Assembly: GCA_022828125.1 (NCBI GenBank)
Contig: JAJEJD010000008.1
Location: 346,735 to 410,734 of the forward strand
Direction: 5' to 3'
Length of the DNA: 64,000 bases
From: a bacterium
GTDB taxonomy: Bacteria > UBA8248
In this document: positions 17,591-26,290 of the stretch, in pieces
Position numbering within the stretch: position 1 is the first letter of the stretch
How the letters are laid out: every line of letters begins with the position of its first letter
Position numbers and translations under genes: made by a program
Notes under the pieces: model-generated
The model's input: only the letters and a program-made list of their open reading frames with translations
What the model was told of the DNA's origin: nothing
The model's database searches: none

Positions 17591-18478
17591 ATGTTGAATC
17601 TAAGGCAGCTCGAATACTTCTACTACGTGGCGAAACACGGCGGCTTCACCCGCGCGGCGAGGCAGCTGCCCTTCTCCATTCAGCAGCCCGCCCTTAGCAT
17701 CCGGGTGAAGGCGCTCGAAGCGGACCTCCGGGTGAAGCTCTACCGGATCGTCGGCCGCAGGTTTCAATTAACGCCGAGCGGCGAGTACCTCTTCGACGCC
17801 ATCAAACCTTTTTTCGAGTCCCTCGATACGGTCGAACGGCACCTGCGCGGGGAGACGCACGGGCGGCTCGTCGTGGCCGAAGCCGCCCCCATGCTGATAC
17901 TGAAGGGCCACAGGGCCGCGTTTCTCAGGTTTCGCGAACGCTACCCGAACGTCCAGATATCCGTGCTGGAGCGGAACTGGACGAATCTGCTCGAACACGT
18001 ATCGGAGGGGGCGGTCGATTTCGCCTTCGGATCGGCGCCCGAGGCGCGGGGGAATTTCTCCTTCGAGGAGTGGACGGAAACCGACTATCTCCTCTTCTGT
18101 CCCGAGGGGCACGCCGCCCTGAAGGAGAAGAAAATCGCTCTCGAGAGCATCGCGGCGCATCCGCTCATCCTGCTCGAACGCGGCACGGCGGATCGCCAGC
18201 ACATCGGGCAAACCTTCGAGAAGCAGGGGTTGTCCGTCAACGTCGTCTTCGAGACGTCCTCCTACACCCTGATCAACGAAACCGTGCTGAACGGGGCGGG
18301 CATCGCGGTCGTCAACGCGCTCTGGCCCCGGCCCGAAACCGGAAAGGGGTGGCGAACCATCAACATATCCCACCTGTTCGGGAAAAAGCGCATCGGCCTG
18401 TTCCGGCGAAACGACGTCTACCTTCCCCCTTACGCGGGCGATTACCTCGCCATGCTGCGGGAAACTCTGATGACGTAA
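17591..18478 (+). CDS. LysR-family transcriptional regulator
   Basis: A 295-residue regulator. The N-terminal helix-turn-helix is standard: LRQLEYFYYVAKHGGFTRAA, then QPALSIRVKALE. A two-lobe ligand-binding domain follows from about residue 90. GAGG lies six bases before the ATG. It is divergent from the long catabolic train at 17278 and followed by a UbiD-like gene on its own strand. LysR proteins often control the divergent neighbour in response to a pathway intermediate; that link is inferred here from layout and the palindrome at 17426. Confidence 0.92.
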   Translation: MLNLRQLEYFYYVAKHGGFTRAARQLPFSIQQPALSIRVKALEADLRVKLYRIVGRRFQLTPSGEYLFDAIKPFFESLDTVERHLRGETHGRLVVAEAAPMLILKGHRAAFLRFRERYPNVQISVLERNWTNLLEHVSEGAVDFAFGSAPEARGNFSFEEWTETDYLLFCPEGHAALKEKKIALESIAAHPLILLERGTADRQHIGQTFEKQGLSVNVVFETSSYTLINETVLNGAGIAVVNALWPRPETGKGWRTINISHLFGKKRIGLFRRNDVYLPPYAGDYLAMLRETLMT

Positions 18479-18542
18479 TCTAAGCGGCGCGCTTCGCCTC
18501 TGCGCTTTTGACGCTCTCCGCACCATTTGCCATCATACGCGC

Positions 18543-19871
18543 ATGAACGCTCACGACCTCAAAACCTGGCTTGCACGCCTCGATGAGAGAGGATCGCTCA
18601 AGCGCGTATCGCGCAGCGTATCGCTCCGGCATGAACTCGCCGCCTTGTCGCAAAAAGCGGACGGCCAGACCGCCCTTATTTTTGAGCAGACCGACGGCGC
18701 GCCGATGCCCGTCGCCGCCAACGTCGCCTGCAAGAGAGATTGGTACGCGGACGCCATGGGGGTCGCGTCCGGGGAGTTGCTCCGCGAAGTGCAGCGCAGA
18801 CAGGAAATCAAGATAAAGCCGAACACGGTCGCCGAAGCGCCGTTTTTACGCAACGTCATCACGAAAGATATCGACGTCCGGAAAATTCTCCCCCTTCCCA
18901 CCTACCATGAGCTGGACGGCGGCCCCTACATTTCCGCCGGCGTCTTCATCGCGCAGGACCCCGATTCCGGCGCGGGCAACGTATCGATTCATCGGATGCA
19001 CGCCCTGGAGCCCGACCTGTTCGGCCTGCTCGTCCTGCCGCGCCACCTGAAGGGGATGATCCGGCGCGCCGGGGAGCGCGGAGAGCCCCTCAAGGCGGCC
19101 GTCTGCGTGGGCCTCGACCCCCTGCTCCTGATGGCGAGCCAACTCGTCCTCGCGCCGGGGGAGGATGAACTCGAAGCGGCGGGCGGGCTCAAGGGCCGCG
19201 CCGTGGACGTCGCTCCCGCTCCCTGGTCCGGGATTCCCGTTCCCGCGGGCGCTGAAATCGTGATCGAAGGAGAAATTCCGCCGGATGTGCGCAGGCGCGA
19301 GGGCCCCTTCGGCGAGTTTCCGCGCTACTACAGCCCGGCAGCGGAGCGCGAGGTGTTCCGGGTGAAATCCATCGCCATGCGCGAGGAGCCCGTCTTCTAT
19401 TCCATCGTGGCGGCGGGCTACGACCACCTGCTGATGGGCGCGGTGCCGAGGGAGGCGGGACTCTTGAGAGACCTCCAAAAGGCGGTTCCCTCCGTCACGG
19501 ACGTCGTGCTCCCCCTCTCAGGCTCAGGCCGTTTTCACTGCGTCGTCCAGATACGGAAAACGAACGAGGGAGAAGCGAAAAGCGCGCTTATGGCGGCGCT
19601 CGCCGCGCACTACGACGTCAAGCACGCCATCTGCGTGGACCACGACATCGACATCCACAACTCGGCGCAAGTCGATTGGGCGCTGGCGACGCGCTTTCAG
19701 GCGGATAAGGATTTGTTCGTCGTTCCCGGCGCGTGGGGCAGCCGTCTCGACCCTTCCGCCAAGGATGGCGTCACGGCGAAGATGGGCCTGGACGCCACGG
19801 CCCCGCTCGGCGGACTGGAAGGTCATTTCCGCTCTCTCAGGATTCCGGGCGCCGAAGACGCGGAATTCTAG
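18543..19871 (+). CDS. UbiD-family (de)carboxylase, copy 1
   Basis: A 442-residue member of the UbiD family, which uses prenylated FMN to (de)carboxylate aromatic or alpha,beta-unsaturated acids. Seen are LPLPTYHELDGGPYISAGV-type active-site wall residues near 115-135, and REGPFGEFPRYY, the conserved family loop. No UbiX partner, which makes the cofactor, is in the window. It follows the LysR gene by 64 bases on the same strand and converges with the LLM gene ending at 19905. Distinct from the second UbiD gene at 20876. Substrate unknown. Confidence 0.88.
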   Translation: MNAHDLKTWLARLDERGSLKRVSRSVSLRHELAALSQKADGQTALIFEQTDGAPMPVAANVACKRDWYADAMGVASGELLREVQRRQEIKIKPNTVAEAPFLRNVITKDIDVRKILPLPTYHELDGGPYISAGVFIAQDPDSGAGNVSIHRMHALEPDLFGLLVLPRHLKGMIRRAGERGEPLKAAVCVGLDPLLLMASQLVLAPGEDELEAAGGLKGRAVDVAPAPWSGIPVPAGAEIVIEGEIPPDVRRREGPFGEFPRYYSPAAEREVFRVKSIAMREEPVFYSIVAAGYDHLLMGAVPREAGLLRDLQKAVPSVTDVVLPLSGSGRFHCVVQIRKTNEGEAKSALMAALAAHYDVKHAICVDHDIDIHNSAQVDWALATRFQADKDLFVVPGAWGSRLDPSAKDGVTAKMGLDATAPLGGLEGHFRSLRIPGAEDAEF

Positions 19872-19904
19872 ACGACTCTACGAAATTTCTCTGAAGGGTC
19901 CGAC

Positions 19905-20867
19905 TTATTCCAGATTCAGGTGCGGGAGCACTTCTTTTGTGAAGCGCTCCAACTGGCCCATCTGATCCCGGTGGGTGAAGCGCAGGGAGACGTGCTCGGC
20001 TCCTGCCTCGATGAAGGCGTTGATGCGCTCTATCAGGTCTTCCGCGGGGCCGTACGTGCCCCATTTCTCGATGGAATCGCCCCAGAAGGGGGTGTAGTAG
20101 TAATCGAGCAAAAATTCCTCGCCGTTTTTCATGGCCGATTCCTTGTCGTCGTCGATGCAGGTGGTCATGTACCAGGCGGGCGTACCGGGGTCGCGCCCGT
20201 TCTCATTGGCCAGGCGGACGATTTTCCCCCAGGTGTCGCGAAACTCCTCGGGAGTCACGCGGTTGGGGAACCAGCCGTCTCCAAACTTCGCCACCCTCTG
20301 CCACGCGGTGTCCACTGTGGCTGAGGCAATCCACATGGGCACCGTTTTCTGGATGGGCTTGTGCGCCAGCGTCACGTTTTCCACCTGGTAATACCTGCCC
20401 TCAAAGGTCACGTTCTCCTCCGTCCAGAGCCTGCGCATGAGCGTCATGTGCTCCTGCATGTAGAACATGCGCTTTCTGAACGGAACGCCCAGGGTCTCGA
20501 ACTCGTGCACGCACTCCTGGGGCTTCGGCGGGCCGATGCCGACGCCGAGAATCACGCGGCCGCCCGAGATGACGTCGAGCGTCGCCACCTGATAGGCGAG
20601 GAATACGGGGTCCCTGAGGCAGGGTAAAAAAACGGCGGTGCCGAGCTTCACGCGCTCGGTTCTCACAGCTACGGCGGAGAGGACGCTGAGCGCTTCGAGT
20701 CTCGGTTTGGCGAGCACCGAATCGCCCACGAACACGGAATCGTAGCCGAGTTCCTCCGCACGCACGGCCAGGTCGATGATGGGGCCTACTTCAGGCACGC
20801 CATCGTTCCAGAGCAGCACCCCGCGCGTGGGGAGAAGCACGCCGAGCTTTACTTTTCTATCTGCCAC
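19905..20867 (-). CDS. LLM class flavin/F420-dependent oxidoreductase (second of three)
   Basis: A 320-residue luciferase-like protein starting with GTG at 20867. Family marks: LGVLLPTRGVLLWND, GYDSVFVGDSVLAKPRLEA, and GGRVILGVGIG. The DSVLAKPR stretch is shared with the third copy at 27476-28444 and differs from the first copy, so these two form a closer pair. It begins eight bases after the UbiD gene ends and is the last gene of the second catabolic train. Oxygenation or reduction of the compound handled by that train is likely. Confidence 0.9.
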   Translation of the reverse strand: MADRKVKLGVLLPTRGVLLWNDGVPEVGPIIDLAVRAEELGYDSVFVGDSVLAKPRLEALSVLSAVAVRTERVKLGTAVFLPCLRDPVFLAYQVATLDVISGGRVILGVGIGPPKPQECVHEFETLGVPFRKRMFYMQEHMTLMRRLWTEENVTFEGRYYQVENVTLAHKPIQKTVPMWIASATVDTAWQRVAKFGDGWFPNRVTPEEFRDTWGKIVRLANENGRDPGTPAWYMTTCIDDDKESAMKNGEEFLLDYYYTPFWGDSIEKWGTYGPAEDLIERINAFIEAGAEHVSLRFTHRDQMGQLERFTKEVLPHLNLE

Positions 20868-20875
20868 TGCAAGGC

Positions 20876-22258
20876 CTAAAGGTGAATGCCCGCGCTCGCG
20901 AGAATCCCGCGCACGCGTTCGCGCTGCTCGTCTGGAATATGCAGCCGCTCCGCAAAGTCGCGCCCGGCGGGTTTGGTGGCGTCGATACCCACCTTCGTGA
21001 GGGTGTGAGTCTCGGGGTCCGAAGTCGGGTCCAGGATGGCGCCCATCGCCCCGTGGATGAAGTTGATGTCCTTATCCGCCCGCGTCCTCGTGATGACCGC
21101 CCAGGCGACGTCTGAGAGATTGAAGATGTCCACGTCCTCATCGACCACGACCACGCACTTGCAGTAAAACTCGGTTCCGAGCGCCGCCATGATGGCCTGC
21201 TGCGGCTGGCCCTCCGCCGTCTTGTTCATCTGGACGATGGCGAGCAGCGCGCCCGCCGTGTTCGAGGGCACGTGCACGGCGGTGACGCCTGGCAGGTTGC
21301 GCCTGAGCGTGTTGAGTATTTCGGCCTCGCGGCTCACGCATGAGATGAGGATGTGATCCGCCGACATGCCCGAGGCCACGCTGTGGAGCATGGCGTCTGC
21401 GCGCATCTGCACTCGCTTGACGACGAACACGTTCTGCGTGCTGCGGTAGGACGCATAGCCCGTGAACTCGCCGAAGGGGCCCTCTTCCTCACGGACTTCG
21501 TTCAGAATCTCGCCTTCGAGCACGATCTCCGCACCCTCGGGGGCTTCGAGGTCCGCCGTACCGCACCGGGCGACGCGATACGGCTCGCCGAACAGGGCGC
21601 CGATGATCTCGTACTTCCGCACTCCCGGCGGGTAGTGATACGCCATCGAGCCCATGTAGTGCACCGGATGGATGCCGATGACGACCGCCGCCGGCAGGGG
21701 CTCGCCGGCGTCCTCGGCCTTTTTGTGAAAATGGTACATCCGGCGGCGCGAATGCAGGGAGACGCCCAACCTGTTCTTTCCCTTGAGCTGCAGTCGGTGA
21801 AAGCCCGTCGTGTCCACGCCTGTTTCGGGGTCTCGCGCCACAATCTGGCCCGCCGTGATGTAGGGGGCCGCATCTACGGGAAAATGGAAGGGAATGGGCA
21901 GCTTGTTTAGATCCACGTCGTCTTCTTCAATAACGACTTCTCGCCAGGGGGCGTCCTCGACCACCTCCACGGGCAGGTAGTTCTGGCAGCGGTCCTTGTA
22001 GACCGTCGGCAGATCGCCCGGCTCCACGTCGAGACACGCCGCGAGGAGGTTGCGGTTGCCCGCGATGTTGGTGACGACCGAACCCTCGAAACCCTCCACG
22101 CGCTCGAAGATGATGACGGGGTATCTGCCCGCGCGCTCGAACTCGAATACCGTGGGCGTGATGTCCTCCCTGCCGACGGGTTCTGCGATGCGCACGAGTT
22201 CTTCGGGGTGGTTTCGCTCCACCATCTCCAGGAAGCCGCGAAGGCTTTGGTCTACCAT
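20876..22258 (-). CDS. UbiD-family (de)carboxylase, copy 2
   Basis: A 460-residue UbiD-family protein. The N-terminus SLRGFLEMVERNHPEEL is typical. LNKLPIPFHFPVDAAPYITA forms the active-site side, and EEGPFGEFTGYASY is the family loop. The ATG at 22258 was chosen because the longer reading from 22363 would cover the end of the cyclase gene with non-homologous sequence. Flanked by cyclase (10-base gap) and LLM (8-base gap) genes, so a shared transcript is near certain. The pairing suggests ring cleavage or activation and then decarboxylation of a cyclic acid. Confidence 0.88.
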   Translation of the reverse strand: MVDQSLRGFLEMVERNHPEELVRIAEPVGREDITPTVFEFERAGRYPVIIFERVEGFEGSVVTNIAGNRNLLAACLDVEPGDLPTVYKDRCQNYLPVEVVEDAPWREVVIEEDDVDLNKLPIPFHFPVDAAPYITAGQIVARDPETGVDTTGFHRLQLKGKNRLGVSLHSRRRMYHFHKKAEDAGEPLPAAVVIGIHPVHYMGSMAYHYPPGVRKYEIIGALFGEPYRVARCGTADLEAPEGAEIVLEGEILNEVREEEGPFGEFTGYASYRSTQNVFVVKRVQMRADAMLHSVASGMSADHILISCVSREAEILNTLRRNLPGVTAVHVPSNTAGALLAIVQMNKTAEGQPQQAIMAALGTEFYCKCVVVVDEDVDIFNLSDVAWAVITRTRADKDINFIHGAMGAILDPTSDPETHTLTKVGIDATKPAGRDFAERLHIPDEQRERVRGILASAGIHL

Positions 22259-22268
22259 CTCGCGCGCC

Positions 22269-23060
22269 TTATCTGGCCCAAGAACCGCGATCCGTATAGG
22301 GATTCTCAATCGGCGGCAGGGGGGGAGCGCCGTCGCGGGGCGGCTCCTCGTCCCAGAATTCAATGGCGATGACGCGCGCGGGCGCGCCCTCGGTGTCCTT
22401 GAGCTTCACCGCGCCCGTCACGAGCAGGACGCGCTCTTTCCGGATGGCGCCCATGTTCGTGCACCACTCGATGAGGCATATCCCGCGCTCCAGGAACTTG
22501 ATGTGGTTGGGGCTCCAGTTCGGCGCCGGCCACTTGCGCTCCTCGGGGGGATAAAGCGGCGAGTCGCACGTCATGAAATCCTGGACGAGCGCCTTGATGC
22601 CCCTCTCGATGAGCCAGTCGGCCGCATCGGTCGAGAGATAGACCATGTGCTCCCAGAAGTCGCGCGAGCCCCACATGCGGTCGGTCCATTCCGTGCTGAC
22701 GATAGCGATGTCGCCGGGGCGCACCTCGACGCCCGTGGCCTCCAGGTCCTCGGCCGTCACGGACTCGGAATTGCCCTTGCCCGGCACCTTGAGCACGCAG
22801 GCGTCGCCGCACACGTGATCGAGCGGCAACTCGTCGTTCTTCAGCCCGTCGTGGAAGAAATGGTAGGGCGCGTCGTAGTGCGTGTAGCTCTGCGTGGTCG
22901 TGGTGAAGCCGAAGTTGCAGATGTGGTCCACGTCCAGCGTCGCGATGGGGGTGATGGTCGTGCCCGGAGCCGGCTTGTCGTAAATCTCATCGCGCGGAAA
23001 CTGAACGTAGGTGTCCTCCGGGTCGACGGTGAGCGAGAGATCGACAAAGCGGTACGGCAT
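22269..23060 (-). CDS. Cyclase-family (kynurenine formamidase-like) metal hydrolase
   Basis: A 263-residue protein of the cyclase/KynB family. It opens with YRFVDLSLTVDPED and carries THYDAPYHF, matching the HxGTHxDxPxH metal motif except that the first His is not at the usual place (QSYTHYDAP). ALVQDFMTCDSPLYP and a C-terminal NPYTD segment also fit. Relatives hydrolyse N-formyl or cyclic amides and lactones. It sits between a TAXI binding protein and a UbiD gene. The altered first metal residue makes catalysis less certain than the family call. Confidence 0.85.
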   Translation of the reverse strand: MPYRFVDLSLTVDPEDTYVQFPRDEIYDKPAPGTTITPIATLDVDHICNFGFTTTTQSYTHYDAPYHFFHDGLKNDELPLDHVCGDACVLKVPGKGNSESVTAEDLEATGVEVRPGDIAIVSTEWTDRMWGSRDFWEHMVYLSTDAADWLIERGIKALVQDFMTCDSPLYPPEERKWPAPNWSPNHIKFLERGICLIEWCTNMGAIRKERVLLVTGAVKLKDTEGAPARVIAIEFWDEEPPRDGAPPLPPIENPYTDRGSWAR

Positions 23061-23101
23061 GGCTTTCCCCTTGTTGAAGCAAACGGTTTTTGAAATGGAA
23101 G

Positions 23102-23135
23102 CTCCCGCCGTCCATCGAAAGACAGACGGCGGGAG
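23102..23135. terminator. Strong hairpin between the cyclase and TAXI genes
   Basis: An 11-bp perfect stem, CTCCCGCCGTC with GACGGCGGGAG, closes a 12-base loop. It lies after the stop of the TAXI binding-protein gene and 42 bases before the cyclase start, on the minus-strand transcript. The bases after it are only moderately T-rich (TTCCATTT), so it may be a weak terminator or an mRNA-stabilising hairpin that keeps the binding-protein message more abundant than the rest. Confidence 0.65.
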
Positions 23136-23220
23136 TCGAACCTTGGTTCATGAAGCGATATCTAAACTCGCTACCAGCCTGTACAGGCGGCGAAACACCT
23201 CCCGCCGCTTGAACCATCAA

Positions 23221-24198
23221 CTAACTCCAGCCCTTCTCCTTGCAGTAGCGGGCAGCACCGTCGTGAAACGGCACGCCCATATGCGATCTCTTGCAGCCCG
23301 TCTTGGCCGGGTCGAAGTTTCTGAGACCCTTGTGCCCCGCCCGCAGGTCCTTCACGTTATCGAGCAGCGTCTTCACGATATTGTACGCCGCCTTGTTGCT
23401 CAGGGCGGTGGAGGCGATGACCACGGTAGTGAAGCCGAACGTCTTCTTGGGCTCCTTCTGCCCCGGGAAGGTGTTCGCCGGCATGGTGGCTTTCAGGAAG
23501 CCGATGCCCGTGAGCTTGTTGCGGAACTCATCGGCAACGCTTAAGAATTTCAGTTTTTTCTGGATCGCGATCGAGGTGAGCGCCGGGTGACCCGCGTTCA
23601 CGGTGTGGCTCAGCATGTCGGCCTGGCCGTCCTTCATCCGGCTCTTGATGGCGCCGAAGCCGGTGTGCGTGACCGAACCGCCCATCTTCTTGATGCCTTC
23701 ATAAGTGACGCCGTGCGCTCCGAGCATGGCGCGCGTGGCCCACTGGCCCATCCCGCCACGCGGAACCGTCACATAGTTCACGGGCACTTTCTTCAAGTCC
23801 AGGATGCCGTTCACCTTGGGGTTCGTGGTGACGATGCCCAGGAAGTACTGATCCAGACCGGCGACAAGCCCGCGCAGGTTCTTGTAGGGCTTCTTGTAGG
23901 CAAATTTACCCTCTGACGCCCAGGCCGCCGCTATGCTGAAGGTGAGCGCCATGTTGAACTTGCCGGTTCCGACGAGCTTGGGGTTGCCCACGCCGCCGCC
24001 TTTGGAGAGGGCGTCGATCTGAACGCCCACTTTCGCGTTGTTCACGATGTTCGCCATGGTGGCCGTGTACACGTGCCAGCCGCTGCCTTTTCTCCAGCTA
24101 CCCATCGTGAGCCTGTCGGCCGCCTCGGCATGAGCGGCCAGGAAGGCGCCGATGACCACCGCGAGTACGAAACCCATTTTCCAGGATGTGCGCTTCAT
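23221..24198 (-). CDS. TAXI-type TRAP transporter solute receptor
   Basis: A 325-residue periplasmic receptor of the TAXI class of TRAP transporters. The signal peptide starts MKRTSWKMGFVLAVV and ends around AHAEAAD. It continues with GSWRKGSGWHVYTATMANIV, the family opening. GAGGAG lies eight bases before the ATG at 24198; a reading from 24429 would add an unrelated 77 residues. It pairs with the fused permease encoded directly before it. TAXI ligands are poorly known, often dicarboxylates or amino acids. Confidence 0.92.
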   Translation of the reverse strand: MKRTSWKMGFVLAVVIGAFLAAHAEAADRLTMGSWRKGSGWHVYTATMANIVNNAKVGVQIDALSKGGGVGNPKLVGTGKFNMALTFSIAAAWASEGKFAYKKPYKNLRGLVAGLDQYFLGIVTTNPKVNGILDLKKVPVNYVTVPRGGMGQWATRAMLGAHGVTYEGIKKMGGSVTHTGFGAIKSRMKDGQADMLSHTVNAGHPALTSIAIQKKLKFLSVADEFRNKLTGIGFLKATMPANTFPGQKEPKKTFGFTTVVIASTALSNKAAYNIVKTLLDNVKDLRAGHKGLRNFDPAKTGCKRSHMGVPFHDGAARYCKEKGWS

Positions 24199-24266
24199 GT
24201 CGAAAACTCCTCTGTTGGAAATACCACGAATTGTTCCGCCTATAATGCGTTTTTCACTAATTTTCA

Positions 24267-26138
24267 CTAAGAGGCCGGACCCGCCGAATCCACGGCGAGG
24301 GCGCTTTTCTTGGCGCGCGTCATATGGCGCCAGAAAACGATGACCAGCAACACGGAGCCGATGACGTCCGTCATCTTCTCGGGAACGATCAGCCCCAGAC
24401 AACAGATGAAGAAAACAGCCCGCTCCCATCCCGCCAGGGGGAGCGAAATGTGCCCGGTGATCGCCGCCGCCAGGGCCGCCACGCCGATGATACAGGTGAT
24501 CGACACCCAGAGCGTCTCGCCGAGCGGACCGATGAAAAGCATGGATGGATTATATACGAACGCGAAGGGAATGAGAAATCCCGCCAAAGAGAGCTGAAAC
24601 GCCTTCCAGCCCGTGGCGGTCAGGTCCGACTCGGCCACGCCCGAGGCGACGTAGGCCGAAAGCGCCACCGGCGGCGTCAGCATCGAGAGAATGGCGAAAT
24701 AGTAGATGAACATGTGCGCCGCCAGAACGGGGAGGCCGAGCTTGAAAAGCGCCGGACCCAGAAGCGTTCCCGCCATGATGTAGGCGGCGGCGGTCGGCAT
24801 TCCCATGCCCATGATCACACAGCCGATGAGCGTCAGGCCAAGCGCGGGCAGGATCATCCCGCCCGAGATGTTGACGATGAGGCCCGAGAACTTGAGGCCG
24901 ATGCCCGTATCGTCCACCACGCCGACCACGACGCCGGCGATGGCGCAGGGAACCGCGACGGGGACCGTCATGCGACCGGCCTTCTCGAGCGCTTCGATTA
25001 TCTTCTCGAACCCCATGCGGGTCCCCCTGCGCACCCAACTGAGCACCACCACGCCGAGGGCCGCCGAGGTGGCCGACCACATCAAGGTGAAACCGGCGAT
25101 CATGTAGCCCAGGAGCAGGATGATCGGAAAGAGCAGAAGGCCGCGCTCCAGGAGGATGCTCTTGAGTTCCGGCATCTCCTCTTTGCTCAGACCCTTCAGG
25201 TTCAGCTTCTTCGCTTCGAGGTCGACCATGAAGAAGAGCGAGACGTAGTAGATGACGGCCGGAATGGCCGCCGCGCCCGCCACCCTCAAATACGGGGTGC
25301 CCGTCATGTCGGCCAGGATGAAGGCCCCGGCCCCCATGATGGGCGGCATGAGCTGTCCGCCCGTGGAGGCCACCGCCTCCACCGCGCCCGCGTAATGGGG
25401 AGCGAAGCCCAGGCGCTTCATCAGCGGGATGGTGAAGATGCCGGTTCCCACGACGTTCGCCGTAGCGCTCCCGCTGATGGTCCCCATGAGGCTGCTGCTC
25501 ACGATCGCCGCCTTGGCCGGACCGCCCCGGAACGAACCGGTGAGCCGGATGGCCAGGTCGATGAACATGCGTCCGCCGCCCGAGACTTCGAGCGCCGCCG
25601 AGAAGAGCACGAAATAAAACACCACCTCCGCGCTCACGCCCAGCGGAACGCCGAGCAGGCCCTCGACGCCCAGGATCTGGAACTCGATGAACTCGGTCAG
25701 CAGGATGAAGCGGTGCCCCAGGGCGCCCGGGATCAGGTGGCCGAGAAAATTATAGGCCAGCGCCACGACGGCGACCGAGGTGACGCCCCAGCCGAGATAA
25801 CGACGCGACGCCTCGACGGTCAGGAGGATGTATGCGAGCCCCAAGTAGACATAGCGTGTGGGCACCTCATCCACGTCGCGGATGCGCTCGTTCAGGAAGT
25901 TCCACTCCCACAGATAGAGCAGCGCGATGACCATGGCGATGACGGTCAGGACGTAATCGACGGGGCCGACGCGGCCTTCCTTTCGGAACGGTTTTGTTAA
26001 AAAGACGATGCCCAGCGCGAAGCTCAGGTGAAGCGGCCTGGAAGTAAAGACGTGAAGCATCCCGAAAAAGGCCCAGTATAGCTGGATAACGGACCAGACG
26101 ATGGCCAGCAGCGCGACCGGATTCAGGAATCGCTTCAT
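24267..26138 (-). CDS. TRAP transporter fused permease (4TM plus 12TM type)
   Basis: A 623-residue polytopic membrane protein that joins the small and large TRAP permease parts in one chain. The N-terminal part has the short helices (FLNPVALLAIVWSVIQLYW, PVDYVLTVIAMVIALLYL). The large part shows GSATANVVGTGIFTIPLMKR, STGGQLMPPIMGAGAFILA and MGMGMPTAAAYIM, the DctM signatures. The start at ATG 26138 keeps the first helix and drops 13 residues of a longer reading. It works with the TAXI receptor encoded 68 bases later. Confidence 0.93.
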   Translation of the reverse strand: MKRFLNPVALLAIVWSVIQLYWAFFGMLHVFTSRPLHLSFALGIVFLTKPFRKEGRVGPVDYVLTVIAMVIALLYLWEWNFLNERIRDVDEVPTRYVYLGLAYILLTVEASRRYLGWGVTSVAVVALAYNFLGHLIPGALGHRFILLTEFIEFQILGVEGLLGVPLGVSAEVVFYFVLFSAALEVSGGGRMFIDLAIRLTGSFRGGPAKAAIVSSSLMGTISGSATANVVGTGIFTIPLMKRLGFAPHYAGAVEAVASTGGQLMPPIMGAGAFILADMTGTPYLRVAGAAAIPAVIYYVSLFFMVDLEAKKLNLKGLSKEEMPELKSILLERGLLLFPIILLLGYMIAGFTLMWSATSAALGVVVLSWVRRGTRMGFEKIIEALEKAGRMTVPVAVPCAIAGVVVGVVDDTGIGLKFSGLIVNISGGMILPALGLTLIGCVIMGMGMPTAAAYIMAGTLLGPALFKLGLPVLAAHMFIYYFAILSMLTPPVALSAYVASGVAESDLTATGWKAFQLSLAGFLIPFAFVYNPSMLFIGPLGETLWVSITCIIGVAALAAAITGHISLPLAGWERAVFFICCLGLIVPEKMTDVIGSVLLVIVFWRHMTRAKKSALAVDSAGPAS

Positions 26139-26290
26139 GGAAATTCCGTCCCCTTCATGAGGCGTTTTCGCGACCAAACGCCAGACGCATCAGGAAGCGT
26201 CTCACATGAAAATTACAAGCGTATTAAGAGCGCATCGAAACTTATTCCCGCTTATCCGGCGATTCAATTCCCGGACATGCAGCGCCTGAC

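Noticed and set aside
24324..26000. 558-codon plus-strand open frame
   Set aside because: Antisense shadow of the TRAP permease; low-complexity His/Asp/Arg composition.
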